Shown piece by piece: positions 33,593-43,033 of a stretch of 64,000 bases of DNA. The DNA comes from Marvinbryantia formatexigens (GTDB lineage: Bacteria > Bacillota > Clostridia > Oscillospirales > Ruminococcaceae). The position numbers were made by a program, and so were the translations under genes. The notes beneath the pieces are model-generated. The model searched no databases, was not told the origin of the DNA, and worked only from the letters and a program-made list of their open reading frames with translations. The stretch is from the NCBI GenBank assembly GCA_021771035.1, contig JAETPU010000006.1, forward strand, positions 1 through 64,000, written 5' to 3'. Position 1 is the first letter of the stretch, and the number at the start of each line of letters is the position of its first letter.

Positions 33593-35341
33593 TCACTCCT
33601 CCACGGCGAATTGGCTGTTGTACAGATTGGCATAGAACCCGCCTTTTTCCAGGAGCTCCCGGTGGGTTCCCTGCTCCACGATTCTGCCGGCGTTCATCAC
33701 TAAAATACAGTCCGCTTCCCGGATGGTGGAGAGCCGGTGGGCCACCACAAAGCTGGTACGGCCTTTCATCATCTTGTCAAAAGCCCGCTGGATGCGGATT
33801 TCCGTGCGGGTATCAATGCTGCTGGTGGCCTCATCCAGAATCAGGATAGGGGGCGAGGCCAGCATCACCCGGGCAATACACAGCAGCTGCTTTTGGCCCT
33901 GGGAGATATTAGCGCCGTTTTCGCTGACAACGGTGTCATACCCCTGGGGAAGCCGCTTAATGAAGCTGTGGGCATGGGCGGCCTTGGCGGCGGCGACAAT
34001 CTCCTCATCGGTGGCGTCGGGCCTGCCATAGGCGATATTATCCCGGATGGTTCCCGAATACAGCCAGCTCTCCTGGAGCACCATGCCAAACTGGGCGCGC
34101 AGGCTGTCCCGGGTGATATGGGAGATGGGAGTGCCGTCCACCCGAATCTCACCGGAATCCACGTCATAAAACCGCATGAGCAGGTTGATAATGGTGGTTT
34201 TTCCACAGCCGGTGGGGCCCACGATGGCAATCCGGCGCCCCGGGGCAACCTGCACGTTCCAATCCTGGATGAGGGGAGTTTTTTTGGAATAGGAGAAGTC
34301 CACATGGTCTGCGCTCACCGCACCGTCACAGTGTTTCATGACGAAGGCGTCCGGGGCGTCGGGAGTTTCCTCCTCCTCATCCAGCACCTGGAAGACCCGC
34401 CGGGCCGAAGCAAAGGCGGACTGCAGTTCCGTCACCACGCCGGAAATTTCATTGAAGGGCTTGGTGTACTGGTTGGCATAGGTGAGAAAGCAGGAGATGC
34501 CGCCGATGGACAGCCTGCCGGTGATGGCGCTCACTGCGCCGATGATGCCCACCAGGGCATAGACAATCCCGTTGACAAACCGGGTGCAGGGGTTTGTCAG
34601 GGAGGAATAGAACTGGGCTTTCACGCCGCAGTCGTACAGGCGGTCGTTGATTTCCTCAAATTTTTCCTGGGCGCGGTCCTCATAGCCGAAGGTTTTTACC
34701 AGCTTTTGGTTGCCGATAAGCTCCTCCACATAGCCGCCCAATTCCCCGCGCGTCTGGGACTGAACCCGGAACATATTGTAGGAGTGCTTGGCGATAAAGG
34801 AGGCCACAAACAGGGAAAGCGGCGTCACCAGCACCACCACCAGGGTGATAATCCAGTCCACCCACAGCATAAAGAGCAGGGTTCCCACAATGGTGACAAC
34901 GCCGGTAAACAGATGGGTAAAGCCCTGCAATAGGCCGTTTGAAATCTGATCGATGTCCACCACCACCCGGCTGATGAGATCGCCGTGGGCGTTGGAATCG
35001 ATATACTTTAAGGGCACATGGCCCAGCTTATTGAAGACCGCCACCCGCAGATCATTGACGGTGCGGTAGGTCATCTTGTTGGTACAGTAGGCCATCAGCC
35101 ATTGGAACAGGCAGGCCACCACAATGGTGACGCCCAGTCCCGCCAGGATGGGCCAAATCTTATGAAAATACACCTGTCCTGGTCCGATAATCTCGTCGAT
35201 GGCGTCCCCGATTAAAACCGGTGCCAGCAGCGTCATACTGATTTGGATGACGGCGCTCACCAGCGCCAGGATCAGATACCCAAGGTAGGGCCGGGTGAAC
35301 CGGAGCAGACGGCCCACAACGGAAGAGCCTTTAGTTTCCAT
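33593..35341 (-). CDS. ABC exporter subunit (permease-ATPase), second of pair
   Basis: This 582-residue half-transporter has six membrane helices (about residues 15-310) and a nucleotide-binding domain: Walker A GPTGCGKTT, Q-loop VLQESWLY, signature ISQGQ in place of LSGGQ, Walker B ILILDEATSS and the H-loop AHRLST. The ISQGQ signature is degenerate while the partner has LSGGQ, as in heterodimeric exporters of the LmrCD/BmrCD type. It likely exports drugs or lipophilic compounds. The start at 35341 has GGAGG 9 nt upstream; the longer frame from 35362 is less likely. It overlaps the partner gene by 11 nt. Confidence 0.93.
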   Translation of the reverse strand: METKGSSVVGRLLRFTRPYLGYLILALVSAVIQISMTLLAPVLIGDAIDEIIGPGQVYFHKIWPILAGLGVTIVVACLFQWLMAYCTNKMTYRTVNDLRVAVFNKLGHVPLKYIDSNAHGDLISRVVVDIDQISNGLLQGFTHLFTGVVTIVGTLLFMLWVDWIITLVVVLVTPLSLFVASFIAKHSYNMFRVQSQTRGELGGYVEELIGNQKLVKTFGYEDRAQEKFEEINDRLYDCGVKAQFYSSLTNPCTRFVNGIVYALVGIIGAVSAITGRLSIGGISCFLTYANQYTKPFNEISGVVTELQSAFASARRVFQVLDEEEETPDAPDAFVMKHCDGAVSADHVDFSYSKKTPLIQDWNVQVAPGRRIAIVGPTGCGKTTIINLLMRFYDVDSGEIRVDGTPISHITRDSLRAQFGMVLQESWLYSGTIRDNIAYGRPDATDEEIVAAAKAAHAHSFIKRLPQGYDTVVSENGANISQGQKQLLCIARVMLASPPILILDEATSSIDTRTEIRIQRAFDKMMKGRTSFVVAHRLSTIREADCILVMNAGRIVEQGTHRELLEKGGFYANLYNSQFAVEE

Positions 35342-37073
35342 GTTCCATCGCCTCCTGTTCACTGAGCTGGGACAGACAGATCTCCCGGTACACCTGGCAG
35401 GACTCCATAAGCTGGGCGTGGGTTCCGATGCCCGCCACAGCGCCGTCGTCCAGCACCACGATTTTGTCCGCCCGTTTGACCGTACTGGCGCGCTGAGATA
35501 CCATGAGCACGGTCATCCCGGCGGTATCCCGTTTGATGGAGCGCCGCAGGGCCGCGTCCGTGGCGAAATCCAGCGCGCTGGCGCTGTCGTCCAGAATGAG
35601 GATTTCCGGGGAGCCCACCAGGGCCCGGGCAATGGTGAGGCGCTGCTTCTGCCCGCCGGAGAGGTTTTTTCCGCCCTGCAGAATCGGGGTTTCATACCCC
35701 TGGGGCAGCTTGGAGACAAAATCTTCAGCCTGGGCGATGCTCACCGCCTGCCGCATCTCCTCATCGGTGGCGTCCCGGTTACCCCAGCGCAGGTTATCCG
35801 CCAGGGTTCCGGAGATTAACGCCGCGTTCTGCGGCACCATGCCGATTTTCCGGCGCAGCTGGGAAAACGGATACTCCTTTACATTGACGCCGTCCACCAG
35901 CACCTCGCCCTGGGTCGCGTCATACAGGCGGGGGATCAGGTTCACCAGCGTTGATTTTCCGGAGCCGGTGGAGCCGATAATGCCCACGGTCTCCCCCGGC
36001 CGGATGGTGAGATCCACGTGTTCCAGGGCCGCGTCGCCGGTGGCGCCATAGGCAAAGCGCACATTCCTCAGCTGGATTTTCGGCGCGCCGGCTGCCGGGG
36101 ATACCGGGCCTCCCTCGGCCTGAGGCAGGCAGGAGGCAGTTTCAAATACCTCGTTGACCCGTGAGGCACAGGCCGAAGCCTTGGTGAAGATGACTACCAG
36201 ATTGGCCACCACTACCAGCGCCAGGAGGATCTGGGTCATATAGTTGACAAAGGCGATAATCTCCCCCTGGGTTAAAATGCCGTTGTCCACCCGGATACCG
36301 CCGTACCAGATGATGGCCACGATGGCAAAATTCATAATGGCATAGGTCAGCGGGTTGAGCAAAGCGGAGAGCCTGCCCACCACAATGGAGGTGTGGGTCT
36401 GATCCTCGCTGGCGTCCTCAAAGCGCTTCTCCTCGCTTTTCTGGCGGGAAAAGGCCCGGATCACCCGTACGCCCTCCAGGTTTTCCCGGGTAATCAGGGC
36501 AATCTTATCCAGCTTTTTCTGAATGGTGCGGAAAAACGGAATGGAACGGCTCATCACAAAGTACAAGACCCCCACAATCAGGGGAGTGGCAACCAGGAAA
36601 ATCAGCGAAAGCTTGAGATCCAGCATCATTGCCATGATAATGGCGCCGATGGCCAAAAACGGCGCCCGGATGACCAGGCGGATGAGCATTGCCACCGCAA
36701 GCTGCAGCTGATTGACGTCATTGGTAATCCTGGTGATGAGGGTGGGGGTTCCAAAGCGGTCGATTTCCGCATGGGACAGGGAATTGATATGCCGGAACAG
36801 ATCGTTTCGCAGCATGGTGCCCACCCCCTGGGAGGCCCGCGCCGCAAAGTATTGGCAGGTCAGGGCACAGCCCAGGCCCACCGCCCCCAGCAGGAGCAGA
36901 ACGCCTCCCATACGCAGGACATATCCCATGTCCTGGTTTTTGACGCCCACGTCGATGATGCTGGCCATCACCAGCGGCACGATCAATTCGAAAACCGCTT
37001 CCGTGAGCTTAAAGAGCGGGCCCAGGATCACCTGCTTTTTGAAGTATTTCAGGTATCGCGCTAGTTTCCACAT
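35331..37073 (-). CDS. ABC exporter subunit (permease-ATPase), first of pair
   Basis: This 580-residue half-transporter has six helices. Its ATP-binding domain has Walker A GSTGSGKST, Q-loop MVPQNAAL, signature LSGGQ, and Walker B with ILILDDSASALD. Here the catalytic Glu after Walker B is Asp (DDSAS), so this half carries the degenerate catalytic site while its partner has the degenerate signature. That asymmetry is characteristic of heterodimeric ABC exporters. The start at 37073 (MWKLARYLK) has GGAAAGGA upstream; an upstream extension to 37175 has no ribosome site. It is transcribed first, with its partner overlapping by 11 nt. Confidence 0.93.
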   Translation of the reverse strand: MWKLARYLKYFKKQVILGPLFKLTEAVFELIVPLVMASIIDVGVKNQDMGYVLRMGGVLLLLGAVGLGCALTCQYFAARASQGVGTMLRNDLFRHINSLSHAEIDRFGTPTLITRITNDVNQLQLAVAMLIRLVIRAPFLAIGAIIMAMMLDLKLSLIFLVATPLIVGVLYFVMSRSIPFFRTIQKKLDKIALITRENLEGVRVIRAFSRQKSEEKRFEDASEDQTHTSIVVGRLSALLNPLTYAIMNFAIVAIIWYGGIRVDNGILTQGEIIAFVNYMTQILLALVVVANLVVIFTKASACASRVNEVFETASCLPQAEGGPVSPAAGAPKIQLRNVRFAYGATGDAALEHVDLTIRPGETVGIIGSTGSGKSTLVNLIPRLYDATQGEVLVDGVNVKEYPFSQLRRKIGMVPQNAALISGTLADNLRWGNRDATDEEMRQAVSIAQAEDFVSKLPQGYETPILQGGKNLSGGQKQRLTIARALVGSPEILILDDSASALDFATDAALRRSIKRDTAGMTVLMVSQRASTVKRADKIVVLDDGAVAGIGTHAQLMESCQVYREICLSQLSEQEAMEHGN

Positions 37074-37387
37074 CGCAGTCTGATTTCCTTTCCGGGTTTT
37101 GTGCCGTCGGTATGCCTTGGGCACCGGCCCCCGGCATGAAAATAGTACAAAACCAAGTTTAAGCCGGCAGAGCATCCGAACCCATATACCGCCGGGGCGT
37201 GTTCCGGGAACAACCGGCGGGGCTCTGCCATACGCAAATTTTATTATAGCAAAGTAAAACCCATATGAAAACTATTTCGTTTATATGCTTTCCATATTAT
37301 TTTTATATATTTTGTCGAATCCGCATAGAACTCCTCCAGGGAGCTCGGGATTTTTTGCCCAGCCCCCGGGAGAAACACATTCCCCGC

Positions 37388-37416
37388 TTGACAAAGGCAA
37401 ATTTCCCAGATAAGGT
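37388..37416 (+). promoter_or_regulatory. Promoter of the nucleoside hydrolase gene
   Basis: TTGACA (37388-37393), 17-bp spacer, TAAGGT (37411-37416). It is divergent from the ABC exporter operon; 37074-37484 otherwise shows nothing. Confidence 0.55.
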
Positions 37417-37484
37417 AGGTCTCATACGGATATACAAGGGGATATTCGCCCGCCGGGCCGTCCCCAAAAAAGGAGGAAACAACC

Positions 37485-38399
37485 ATGCAGTATGATGAGC
37501 GCCTGCTCAGGCAGCTGGAGCATCCCCAGGGGATGGTGGATGTGGTGCTGGACACCGACACTTACAATGAAATCGACGATCAGTTTGCCCTCTCCTACCT
37601 GCTAAAATCCACGGAGCGCCTGCAGCCGCGGGCCATCTATGCCGCGCCCTTTTTTAATGAGAACAGCACCGGGCCCGCCGACGGAATGGAACGAAGCTAC
37701 CGGGAAATTCACAAGCTGCTGGGGCTGATGGAGCGCCGGGACATGGCGGAATTTGTGTTTCGGGGTTCGGAGCGGTACCTGACCGATGAACACACGCCGG
37801 TGCTCTCGCCGGCGGCCCAGGATTTAGCCCGGCGGGCCATGGAGTATTCCCCGCAGCAGCCGTTGTATGTGGCGGCGATTGGCGCCATCACCAATGTGGC
37901 GTCCGCTCTGCTGATGAACCCCCAAATCAAGGAGCGCATTGTGGTGGTGTGGCTGGGAGGCCATTCCACCGCCTGGCCGGATACTCAGGAATTCAATATG
38001 GCGCAGGATATTGCCGCCGCCCGGGTTGTATTTGGCTGCGGCGTACCCCTGGTGCAGCTGCCCTGCATGGGCGTTGTCTCCGCCTTTACGGTGAGCGGGG
38101 ATGAGCTGGCGGCGCAGCTCGCAGGGAAAAACGCCCTGTGCGATTATTTGGCACAGCATACCGCCGAGACCGTGCGGCGGTATACCCAGTCTCCCATCTG
38201 GTCCCGCCCTGTCTGGGATGTGACGGCGGTGGGCTGGCTGTTAGGCGGCGGTATGATGCAGGATATGCTGATTCCCGCGCCTATCCCGCAGTATGATTTC
38301 CACTACAGCTTTGATCCCAACCGGCACCCGATCCGGTATGTCTATCATATTGAACGGGACGCCCTGCTGCGGGATTTGGTGGAGAAGCTTATCAGGTAA
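37485..38399 (+). CDS. Nucleoside hydrolase (IU-NH family)
   Basis: This 304-residue enzyme has the family's calcium-binding DTDTYNEIDDQFAL motif (about residues 23-36, a variant of DTDxxNxxDD). The second conserved region is LYVAAIGAITNVASAL (about 125), followed by WLGGH and FNMAQDIAAARVV. A Trp-Asp (RPVWDV) stretch near residue 245 supplies the late metal ligand Asp. It cleaves ribonucleosides to base and ribose for salvage. The start is firm (AAGGAGG). It is monocistronic and divergent from the ABC pair, with a hairpin downstream at 38492. Confidence 0.92.
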   Translation: MQYDERLLRQLEHPQGMVDVVLDTDTYNEIDDQFALSYLLKSTERLQPRAIYAAPFFNENSTGPADGMERSYREIHKLLGLMERRDMAEFVFRGSERYLTDEHTPVLSPAAQDLARRAMEYSPQQPLYVAAIGAITNVASALLMNPQIKERIVVVWLGGHSTAWPDTQEFNMAQDIAAARVVFGCGVPLVQLPCMGVVSAFTVSGDELAAQLAGKNALCDYLAQHTAETVRRYTQSPIWSRPVWDVTAVGWLLGGGMMQDMLIPAPIPQYDFHYSFDPNRHPIRYVYHIERDALLRDLVEKLIR

Positions 38400-38491
38400 C
38401 CCGGCAGCTGTCCGCCCCGGGCTGAGGGATCCTCCGCTGTAATCCCAGAGCTTGAGCGAAGACAAAAACAGAAAAGGCCGTTGGAAAACCA

Positions 38492-38520
38492 GGAGAGCAC
38501 CGGCGGCGCCGGTGCTCTCC
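38492..38520. terminator. Hairpin between convergent genes
   Basis: A perfect 13-bp stem GGAGAGCACCGGC / GCCGGTGCTCTCC. T-runs are poor (TTCT on plus; TGGTTTT on minus), so it may be a weak terminator for both nucleoside hydrolase and dcd. Confidence 0.6.
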
Positions 38521-38638
38521 TTCTGCTGTGCCCGCCGGTATCGCAGGCTGATTCCCCTTCCGGGGGTTGCGGGGGCGTATCCTTCAAAGCCTTTTTTCTT
38601 GAGAACATGAAACCTTGGCTGCATGGAAGGCGCGGACG

Positions 38639-39166
38639 CTATCGATCTAAAAATACCCGGGAGCCCGTTGCCCCGCGCTGTCCCTGATATTTCCCATGGT
38701 AGGGATTTTGAGCGGGAGCATCCATCTGGGCAAAGACCAGCTGCCCCACCCGGCGCCCGCTGCTCAACTGGATGGCGCATCGATTGGCGTTGTAGAGCTC
38801 CAGGGTGATCTCCCCTTCAAAGCCGGGATCCACCCATCCGGCATTTTGAATGAACAGGCCAAGCCGTCCCAGGGAGCTGCGGCCCTCCACAAAGGCAGTC
38901 AGGTTTTGGGGAAGACGGAAATACTCCATGGTGGTGGCCAGAACAAACTGCCCAGGCAGCAGAAGATAGGTATCTGCGCAGATGGTTTTATAGGTGATTT
39001 CCCGATCCAGGGTAAGAATCCCGCTGGGGGAATCCTCCACAATGCTGAAGGTGTTTCCCAGGCGGATGTCCACGCTGGCGGGCTGGATTTGATTTGTCTC
39101 CAGCGGGGAAATGGAAAGGGTTTTATCGTTCAGCAGGGTTGTGATAGTCCTGTCTGATAAAATCAT
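38639..39166 (-). CDS. dcd: dCTP deaminase
   Basis: This 175-residue homotrimeric enzyme deaminates dCTP to dUTP for dTTP synthesis. The Dcd signature EGRSSLGRLGLFIQNAGWVDPGFEGEITLE is complete from about residue 93, and contains the catalytic Glu in ITLELYN. The C-terminal PYHGKYQGQRGA matches the nucleotide-closing tail. Some homologues are bifunctional with dUTPase activity; that cannot be decided here. AAGGAG stands before the ATG. It lies downstream of pepT on the same strand but separated by a terminator at 39198, so it has its own transcript. Confidence 0.95.
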   Translation of the reverse strand: MILSDRTITTLLNDKTLSISPLETNQIQPASVDIRLGNTFSIVEDSPSGILTLDREITYKTICADTYLLLPGQFVLATTMEYFRLPQNLTAFVEGRSSLGRLGLFIQNAGWVDPGFEGEITLELYNANRCAIQLSSGRRVGQLVFAQMDAPAQNPYHGKYQGQRGATGSRVFLDR

Positions 39167-39197
39167 GTTGGGCTCCTTTCATCAATCAAAAAGAGGA

Positions 39198-39245
39198 GAA
39201 AAAGAAAATCCAGCGGTCCTGTTTGCAGGAAGGCCCCGCTGGATT
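39198..39245 (-). terminator. Terminator of pepT
   Basis: Minus strand AATCCAGCGG / CCGCTGGATT, 10-bp perfect stem, followed by TTTCTTTTTC. Confidence 0.82.
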
Positions 39246-39274
39246 AGCTTTAGAGTTGTACAAAATAGGGAGGA

Positions 39275-40504
39275 CTACGCCTGGCTGTAGAGCCTCACGG
39301 TTTCCATCAGGATTTCGACAGTTTTTTCCATAGACTCTACCACCACATATTCCATGGGGCCATGGCAGTTGTGCCCGCCGGTACCGATATTCGGACAGGG
39401 CAGGCCCATATAGGAGAGCCTGGCGCCGTCGGTTCCGCCCCGGATGGGGATGATGACCGGAGTTACCCCGACATTGCGCATAGCGGTCTCCATGGTGTGT
39501 ACCACCTCCATATGCTCCTGAAGTTTTTCCTTCATGTTATAATAGGAATCTTCAATACAAACAGTAATTGGATGGGAGGGGTATTTTTCGTTGAGATAGC
39601 CGGCAATGGCCTGCATCCGCCGCTTGCGGGCTTCAAATTTTTCCCGGTCGTGATCCCGGATGATATAGGTCATCACGGCCTTTTCCATGACGCCCTGGAT
39701 GCTGTTCAGGTGGTAAAAGCCCTCATAACCCTCGGTGTGCTCCGGCTTTTCCCAACTGGGCAGCAGGCTGTGGAATTCCATTGCCAGCTCCTGTGCGTTT
39801 ACCATCTTATTCTTGGCGCTGCCGGGGTGGATTCCCGCCCCCTGGATGCTCACTGTGGCAGAGGCGGCGTTGAAGTTTTCATACTCCAATTCCCCGGCCT
39901 CGCCGCCGTCCACCGTGTAGGCCAAATCGGCGCCGAAGCCCTCCACATCGAAATGATCGGTTCCCGCACCCACCTCCTCATCGGGGGTAAAGGCAATTTT
40001 GATGGTGGGATGGGGCATATCGCCAGACAGCACCCGCCGGGCCATCTCCATAATTTCCGCCACACCGGCCTTGTCGTCCCCGCCCAGCAGGGTGGTGCCG
40101 TCGGTGACAATCAGGGTTTTTCCGGTATACTGGCTCAGAGAATCAAATTCCCTGGGGGAGAGGACAATCCCCTTTTCCTTATTTAAAACGATATCGCCGC
40201 CGTCATAGTTTTCCACAAGCCGCCAGTGGATATCCGCCCCGCTGGCATCCGGGGAGGTGTCCATATGAGCCACAAAGCCGATAACCGGCAGATTCCTTTC
40301 AGGGCAGTTGGTTGGAATTTCCCCATAGACATAGCCGTATTCATCCAGCTTCACCTGGGATACGCCCAGTTCTTTCAGCTCCTGGTACAGAACCTTGGCC
40401 AGGTTGAGCTGCTTTTGGGTGGAGGGGAAGGTGCTGCTGCCGGGATCGGACTGGGTGTCGATCCCCACATAGCGCAGAAATTTTTCGCAAACAGATGAGT
40501 TCAT
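39275..40504 (-). CDS. pepT: Peptidase T (tripeptide aminopeptidase)
   Basis: This 409-residue zinc metallopeptidase of the M20 family removes N-terminal residues from tripeptides in the cytoplasm. Visible metal-site segments are VAHMDTSPDASG (about residue 80), GGDDKAG (about 140), DEEVGAGTDHFD (about 175) and PIRGGTDGARLSYMGLPCPNIGTGGHNCHGP (about 350-380). The length matches the family. The start at 40504 has AGAAAGGAT upstream; the longer frame extending to 41218 is a readthrough of GH110 antisense frames. The leader carries a long-range hairpin (40532-40595). Confidence 0.94.
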   Translation of the reverse strand: MNSSVCEKFLRYVGIDTQSDPGSSTFPSTQKQLNLAKVLYQELKELGVSQVKLDEYGYVYGEIPTNCPERNLPVIGFVAHMDTSPDASGADIHWRLVENYDGGDIVLNKEKGIVLSPREFDSLSQYTGKTLIVTDGTTLLGGDDKAGVAEIMEMARRVLSGDMPHPTIKIAFTPDEEVGAGTDHFDVEGFGADLAYTVDGGEAGELEYENFNAASATVSIQGAGIHPGSAKNKMVNAQELAMEFHSLLPSWEKPEHTEGYEGFYHLNSIQGVMEKAVMTYIIRDHDREKFEARKRRMQAIAGYLNEKYPSHPITVCIEDSYYNMKEKLQEHMEVVHTMETAMRNVGVTPVIIPIRGGTDGARLSYMGLPCPNIGTGGHNCHGPMEYVVVESMEKTVEILMETVRLYSQA

Positions 40505-40531
40505 CAGTAGTATCCATCCTTTCTGAAAGCT

Positions 40532-40595
40532 AAGCCCGCCTGATTGGACGGTACTGGCGCCGGGTTTCCGGCAAGTGCCTGGGCGGGCTGCCTTT
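40532..40595 (-). other. Leader hairpin upstream of pepT
   Basis: AAGCCCGCC (40532) pairs with GGCGGGCT (40582) across about 40 nt that contain further G/C pairing. On the minus strand it lies 30 nt before the pepT ATG, preceded by AAAAAA. It could be an mRNA leader structure. I cannot assign a class. Confidence 0.4.
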
Positions 40596-40850
40596 TTTGA
40601 TTGCTGAACACAGTATTTGACGGTATATTTTTCAAGGGAAGGGAAGTTTTCCACTTTGTCCACTGGGAAAAGTGGAAAACCACCTGAAGCCGGATGCCGC
40701 GGCGGCACAGCAGTGCGGCCTGTGGGAAGCCGGAATATTCCAGCGCAAGGCTCAGAAAGATGACGGGGCAGCCGCCGCACAGCTGCAAATGGAACGTTTG
40801 CCGACTGGGGATTCCCCGCTTTGCCAGCGGCCGTCCGGGCCGGGGCCGGG

Positions 40851-42554
40851 TTATCCGTCAAATTCGGTGAGGCTTTCCTCAAAACCCTGGTAGGTGTTCT
40901 CCCGCACCGTGACATTTTTGCACCGGGAGAGCTCGATACAGTGCCGGACCTGGCGGAAGGGCTCGTAGAGATCGGATTTGACCACCGTGTTCCCCTGGAA
41001 GGTGAGCCCGTCCACGGAGTGGCCCCAAACGATGGCGCCGTCGAAGCTGTCGAACCGGTTGGAGAGGATGCGGATGTTCCGGTGGCATTTGGTCTCGCCG
41101 TCCGCCTCGGGCGCAACACTGGGGTTGATGGTAATGGCGGCCTGGCCCCATTGGGAGATGGCGCAGTTTTCAAAGTGGTTTTCCCGGATGGTGACATCCT
41201 GGACGGCGCCGGATTCAAACCAGAAGTTGGCGTCGCCCTCGATGAGGATCCCGGCCCCGGGGGAATAGATGTGGTTGTGCTCCACCAGAACCTTCCGGTT
41301 GGTGGTAATCAAAAAGCCCCGCGCCCGGTTATAGCCTACCCTGCAGCCCCGGATGATGAGCTCCGGCATCTTTTGGTCGTTTTCCACCGCGTCGTTCAGG
41401 CATCCCGCGGGCACCGGGGTATCCAGCGTCAGGCGCACATAGTTCTGGTTCACCGGGAACACCCGGGTGACGGTGCCGTGAAAGTAGGAGAGCATACTGT
41501 CCCGCTTGAGAATGGAAATCCGGTCGCCGGGCTGGTACAGGGGAAGCCCATTCTGCTCATAGTGCATAAACGCCACCTCGATGGTGTGCTCATCGCAGAT
41601 TCGGGAGATCACGGTGTTGATGCCGTGGACGTTTACCGGATCGTCCTTTTGGTGCTCCAGGATACAGGAGTCGATGGTGATAAGCCCAGTGCAGTTGACG
41701 AAATGGGAGGCGTCCGCAGTGGCGGAAATGTACCGGGAGGTACCCTTCCGCAGCATGACATTGTAGTTTTTCAGGGTGATATTTTCCGTAAACTGGGCGA
41801 TAAAGGCCATGGCGGGCGCATGATAGACGGTCACATTTTTGACAGTGACGTCCCGGCTCTCGCTTACAAAGATTCCCGGGACATGGCGCAGCACATGGGA
41901 GATGGCCATCATATTCCCCGGCTTATGGGGACGGGCAAACTCCATCTGGAACTCCACCACACCGGGCGAAAGCTCCCGGCAGAGAACTTGCTTGCCCGCA
42001 GTCCAGTCGTCTCCCACATGATAGGCCGGGCCCCTGGTGCAGCAGTCCAGCTCCAGGAAATTCTCAAAGCCGGTTCGGCTCCAGTTCTCAGCCAAAAAGG
42101 TAATCTGCCCATTTTCCACCTTGTAGGGGAACTGCTGTGCATCAATGGAAAGGACCAGCTTGTTTTCCCCGAAGCTGAGGATTTTTCCCTGGGTGAAGAA
42201 GGGCCGGTCATAGTCAATGGTCAGATTGGAGATCGTGACGTTCTGGGAACCATCTACCACAAAGGGGACTACCTTGCCGTGAAAGATGAGATCGGCCCCG
42301 CCGCCGTCCACCGTCAGGTTTCGGCACCCGATGAGGGGGAAGGCAATGCGTTTGAGGCCCTCGTCGTTGTTGGAGATGAAGTAGTGTTTTTCGAAGGCGC
42401 GATCGGGATAGATATGGTAGGTTCCCTTGGGAAGGCGCAGGGTGCACTCCTCGTGCTGCTTTGCCTCAAGAACGGCGTCCAGCAGGATGGTGGCGGCATC
42501 CGCCCCCGGAGCCAGCGCCTGGAGCCGCTGGGTTAAATCCAAGATAAAAGCCAT
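40851..42554 (-). CDS. GH110 alpha-1,3-galactosidase-like protein
   Basis: This 567-residue right-handed parallel beta-helix protein closely resembles glycoside hydrolase family 110, enzymes that cleave the blood group B alpha-1,3-galactose. Matching features are KGTYHIYPDRAF with HYFISNNDEGLKRIAFP at the start, and the central ILEHQKDDPVNVHGI with a double Asp (about residue 310). No signal peptide is evident (start MAFILDLTQRL), so it acts in the cytoplasm, unlike secreted Bacteroides homologues. The start at 42554 has GGAGGG 8 nt upstream, beyond the luxS stop. It is transcribed directly behind luxS with a 20-bp gap. Confidence 0.88.
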   Translation of the reverse strand: MAFILDLTQRLQALAPGADAATILLDAVLEAKQHEECTLRLPKGTYHIYPDRAFEKHYFISNNDEGLKRIAFPLIGCRNLTVDGGGADLIFHGKVVPFVVDGSQNVTISNLTIDYDRPFFTQGKILSFGENKLVLSIDAQQFPYKVENGQITFLAENWSRTGFENFLELDCCTRGPAYHVGDDWTAGKQVLCRELSPGVVEFQMEFARPHKPGNMMAISHVLRHVPGIFVSESRDVTVKNVTVYHAPAMAFIAQFTENITLKNYNVMLRKGTSRYISATADASHFVNCTGLITIDSCILEHQKDDPVNVHGINTVISRICDEHTIEVAFMHYEQNGLPLYQPGDRISILKRDSMLSYFHGTVTRVFPVNQNYVRLTLDTPVPAGCLNDAVENDQKMPELIIRGCRVGYNRARGFLITTNRKVLVEHNHIYSPGAGILIEGDANFWFESGAVQDVTIRENHFENCAISQWGQAAITINPSVAPEADGETKCHRNIRILSNRFDSFDGAIVWGHSVDGLTFQGNTVVKSDLYEPFRQVRHCIELSRCKNVTVRENTYQGFEESLTEFDG

Positions 42555-42574
42555 GTGTGTTGCCCTCCTGTTTT

Positions 42575-43033
42575 TTACTGCTGGTAGGCCAGCTGCCCCT
42601 CGGTCCAATCCTTCAGGATTGCCGTCATCTCCCGGGCTATCCGTTTGGCACCGGGCAAATCATGCTCCCGGTAGTTGCCGCATTCCGGTTCGGTGGATCC
42701 GGGGATTTCTCCGGTATACTCCGCGATGAACGCAAAGCATTCCTTCACCAAGGCAATGGCGTCGGCATGGGAGATGCCCCGGGTGAGAAAATAAAAGCCG
42801 GTGCGGCAGCCCATGGGCCCCACATAGATGACGCCGTCAGAGAAACGGGAATTGCGGGCATAGGTGGCAAAGAGATGCTCAAAGGTGTGCATGGCGCCGT
42901 TGGAGAGGTATGTACCCCCATTGGGAATACACATCCGGATATCATAGGTGAGGATATCCCCATCCTGCCGGGAGAGGTACATCCCCTGTTTGAGTTTTGT
43001 GTGATCCACGCAGAAGCTGGCGATTCGCTGCAT
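42575..43033 (-). CDS. luxS: S-ribosylhomocysteine lyase (AI-2 synthase)
   Basis: This 152-residue LuxS splits S-ribosylhomocysteine to homocysteine and DPD, the precursor of AI-2. The metal motif H49-T-F-E52-H53 and C76 in GPMGCRTGF (the reactive cysteine) are present. The third zinc ligand is a Cys in the PECGNYREH stretch near residue 118. The start at 43033 (MQRIASF) has AAAGGAAC 7 nt upstream; the longer frame to 43120 adds non-conserved residues. The promoter at 43281-43309 fits. It is followed at 20 bp by the GH110 gene, probably one operon. The partner enzyme MtnN is encoded at 59384. Confidence 0.96.
   Translation of the reverse strand: MQRIASFCVDHTKLKQGMYLSRQDGDILTYDIRMCIPNGGTYLSNGAMHTFEHLFATYARNSRFSDGVIYVGPMGCRTGFYFLTRGISHADAIALVKECFAFIAEYTGEIPGSTEPECGNYREHDLPGAKRIAREMTAILKDWTEGQLAYQQ

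Noticed and set aside
38492-38520. Strong bidirectional terminator
   Set aside because: The stem is perfect but both strands lack a proper T-run, so it is listed only as a likely weak terminator.
40821-42536. 571-codon plus-strand frame
   Set aside because: It is antisense to the GH110 gene and lacks domains.
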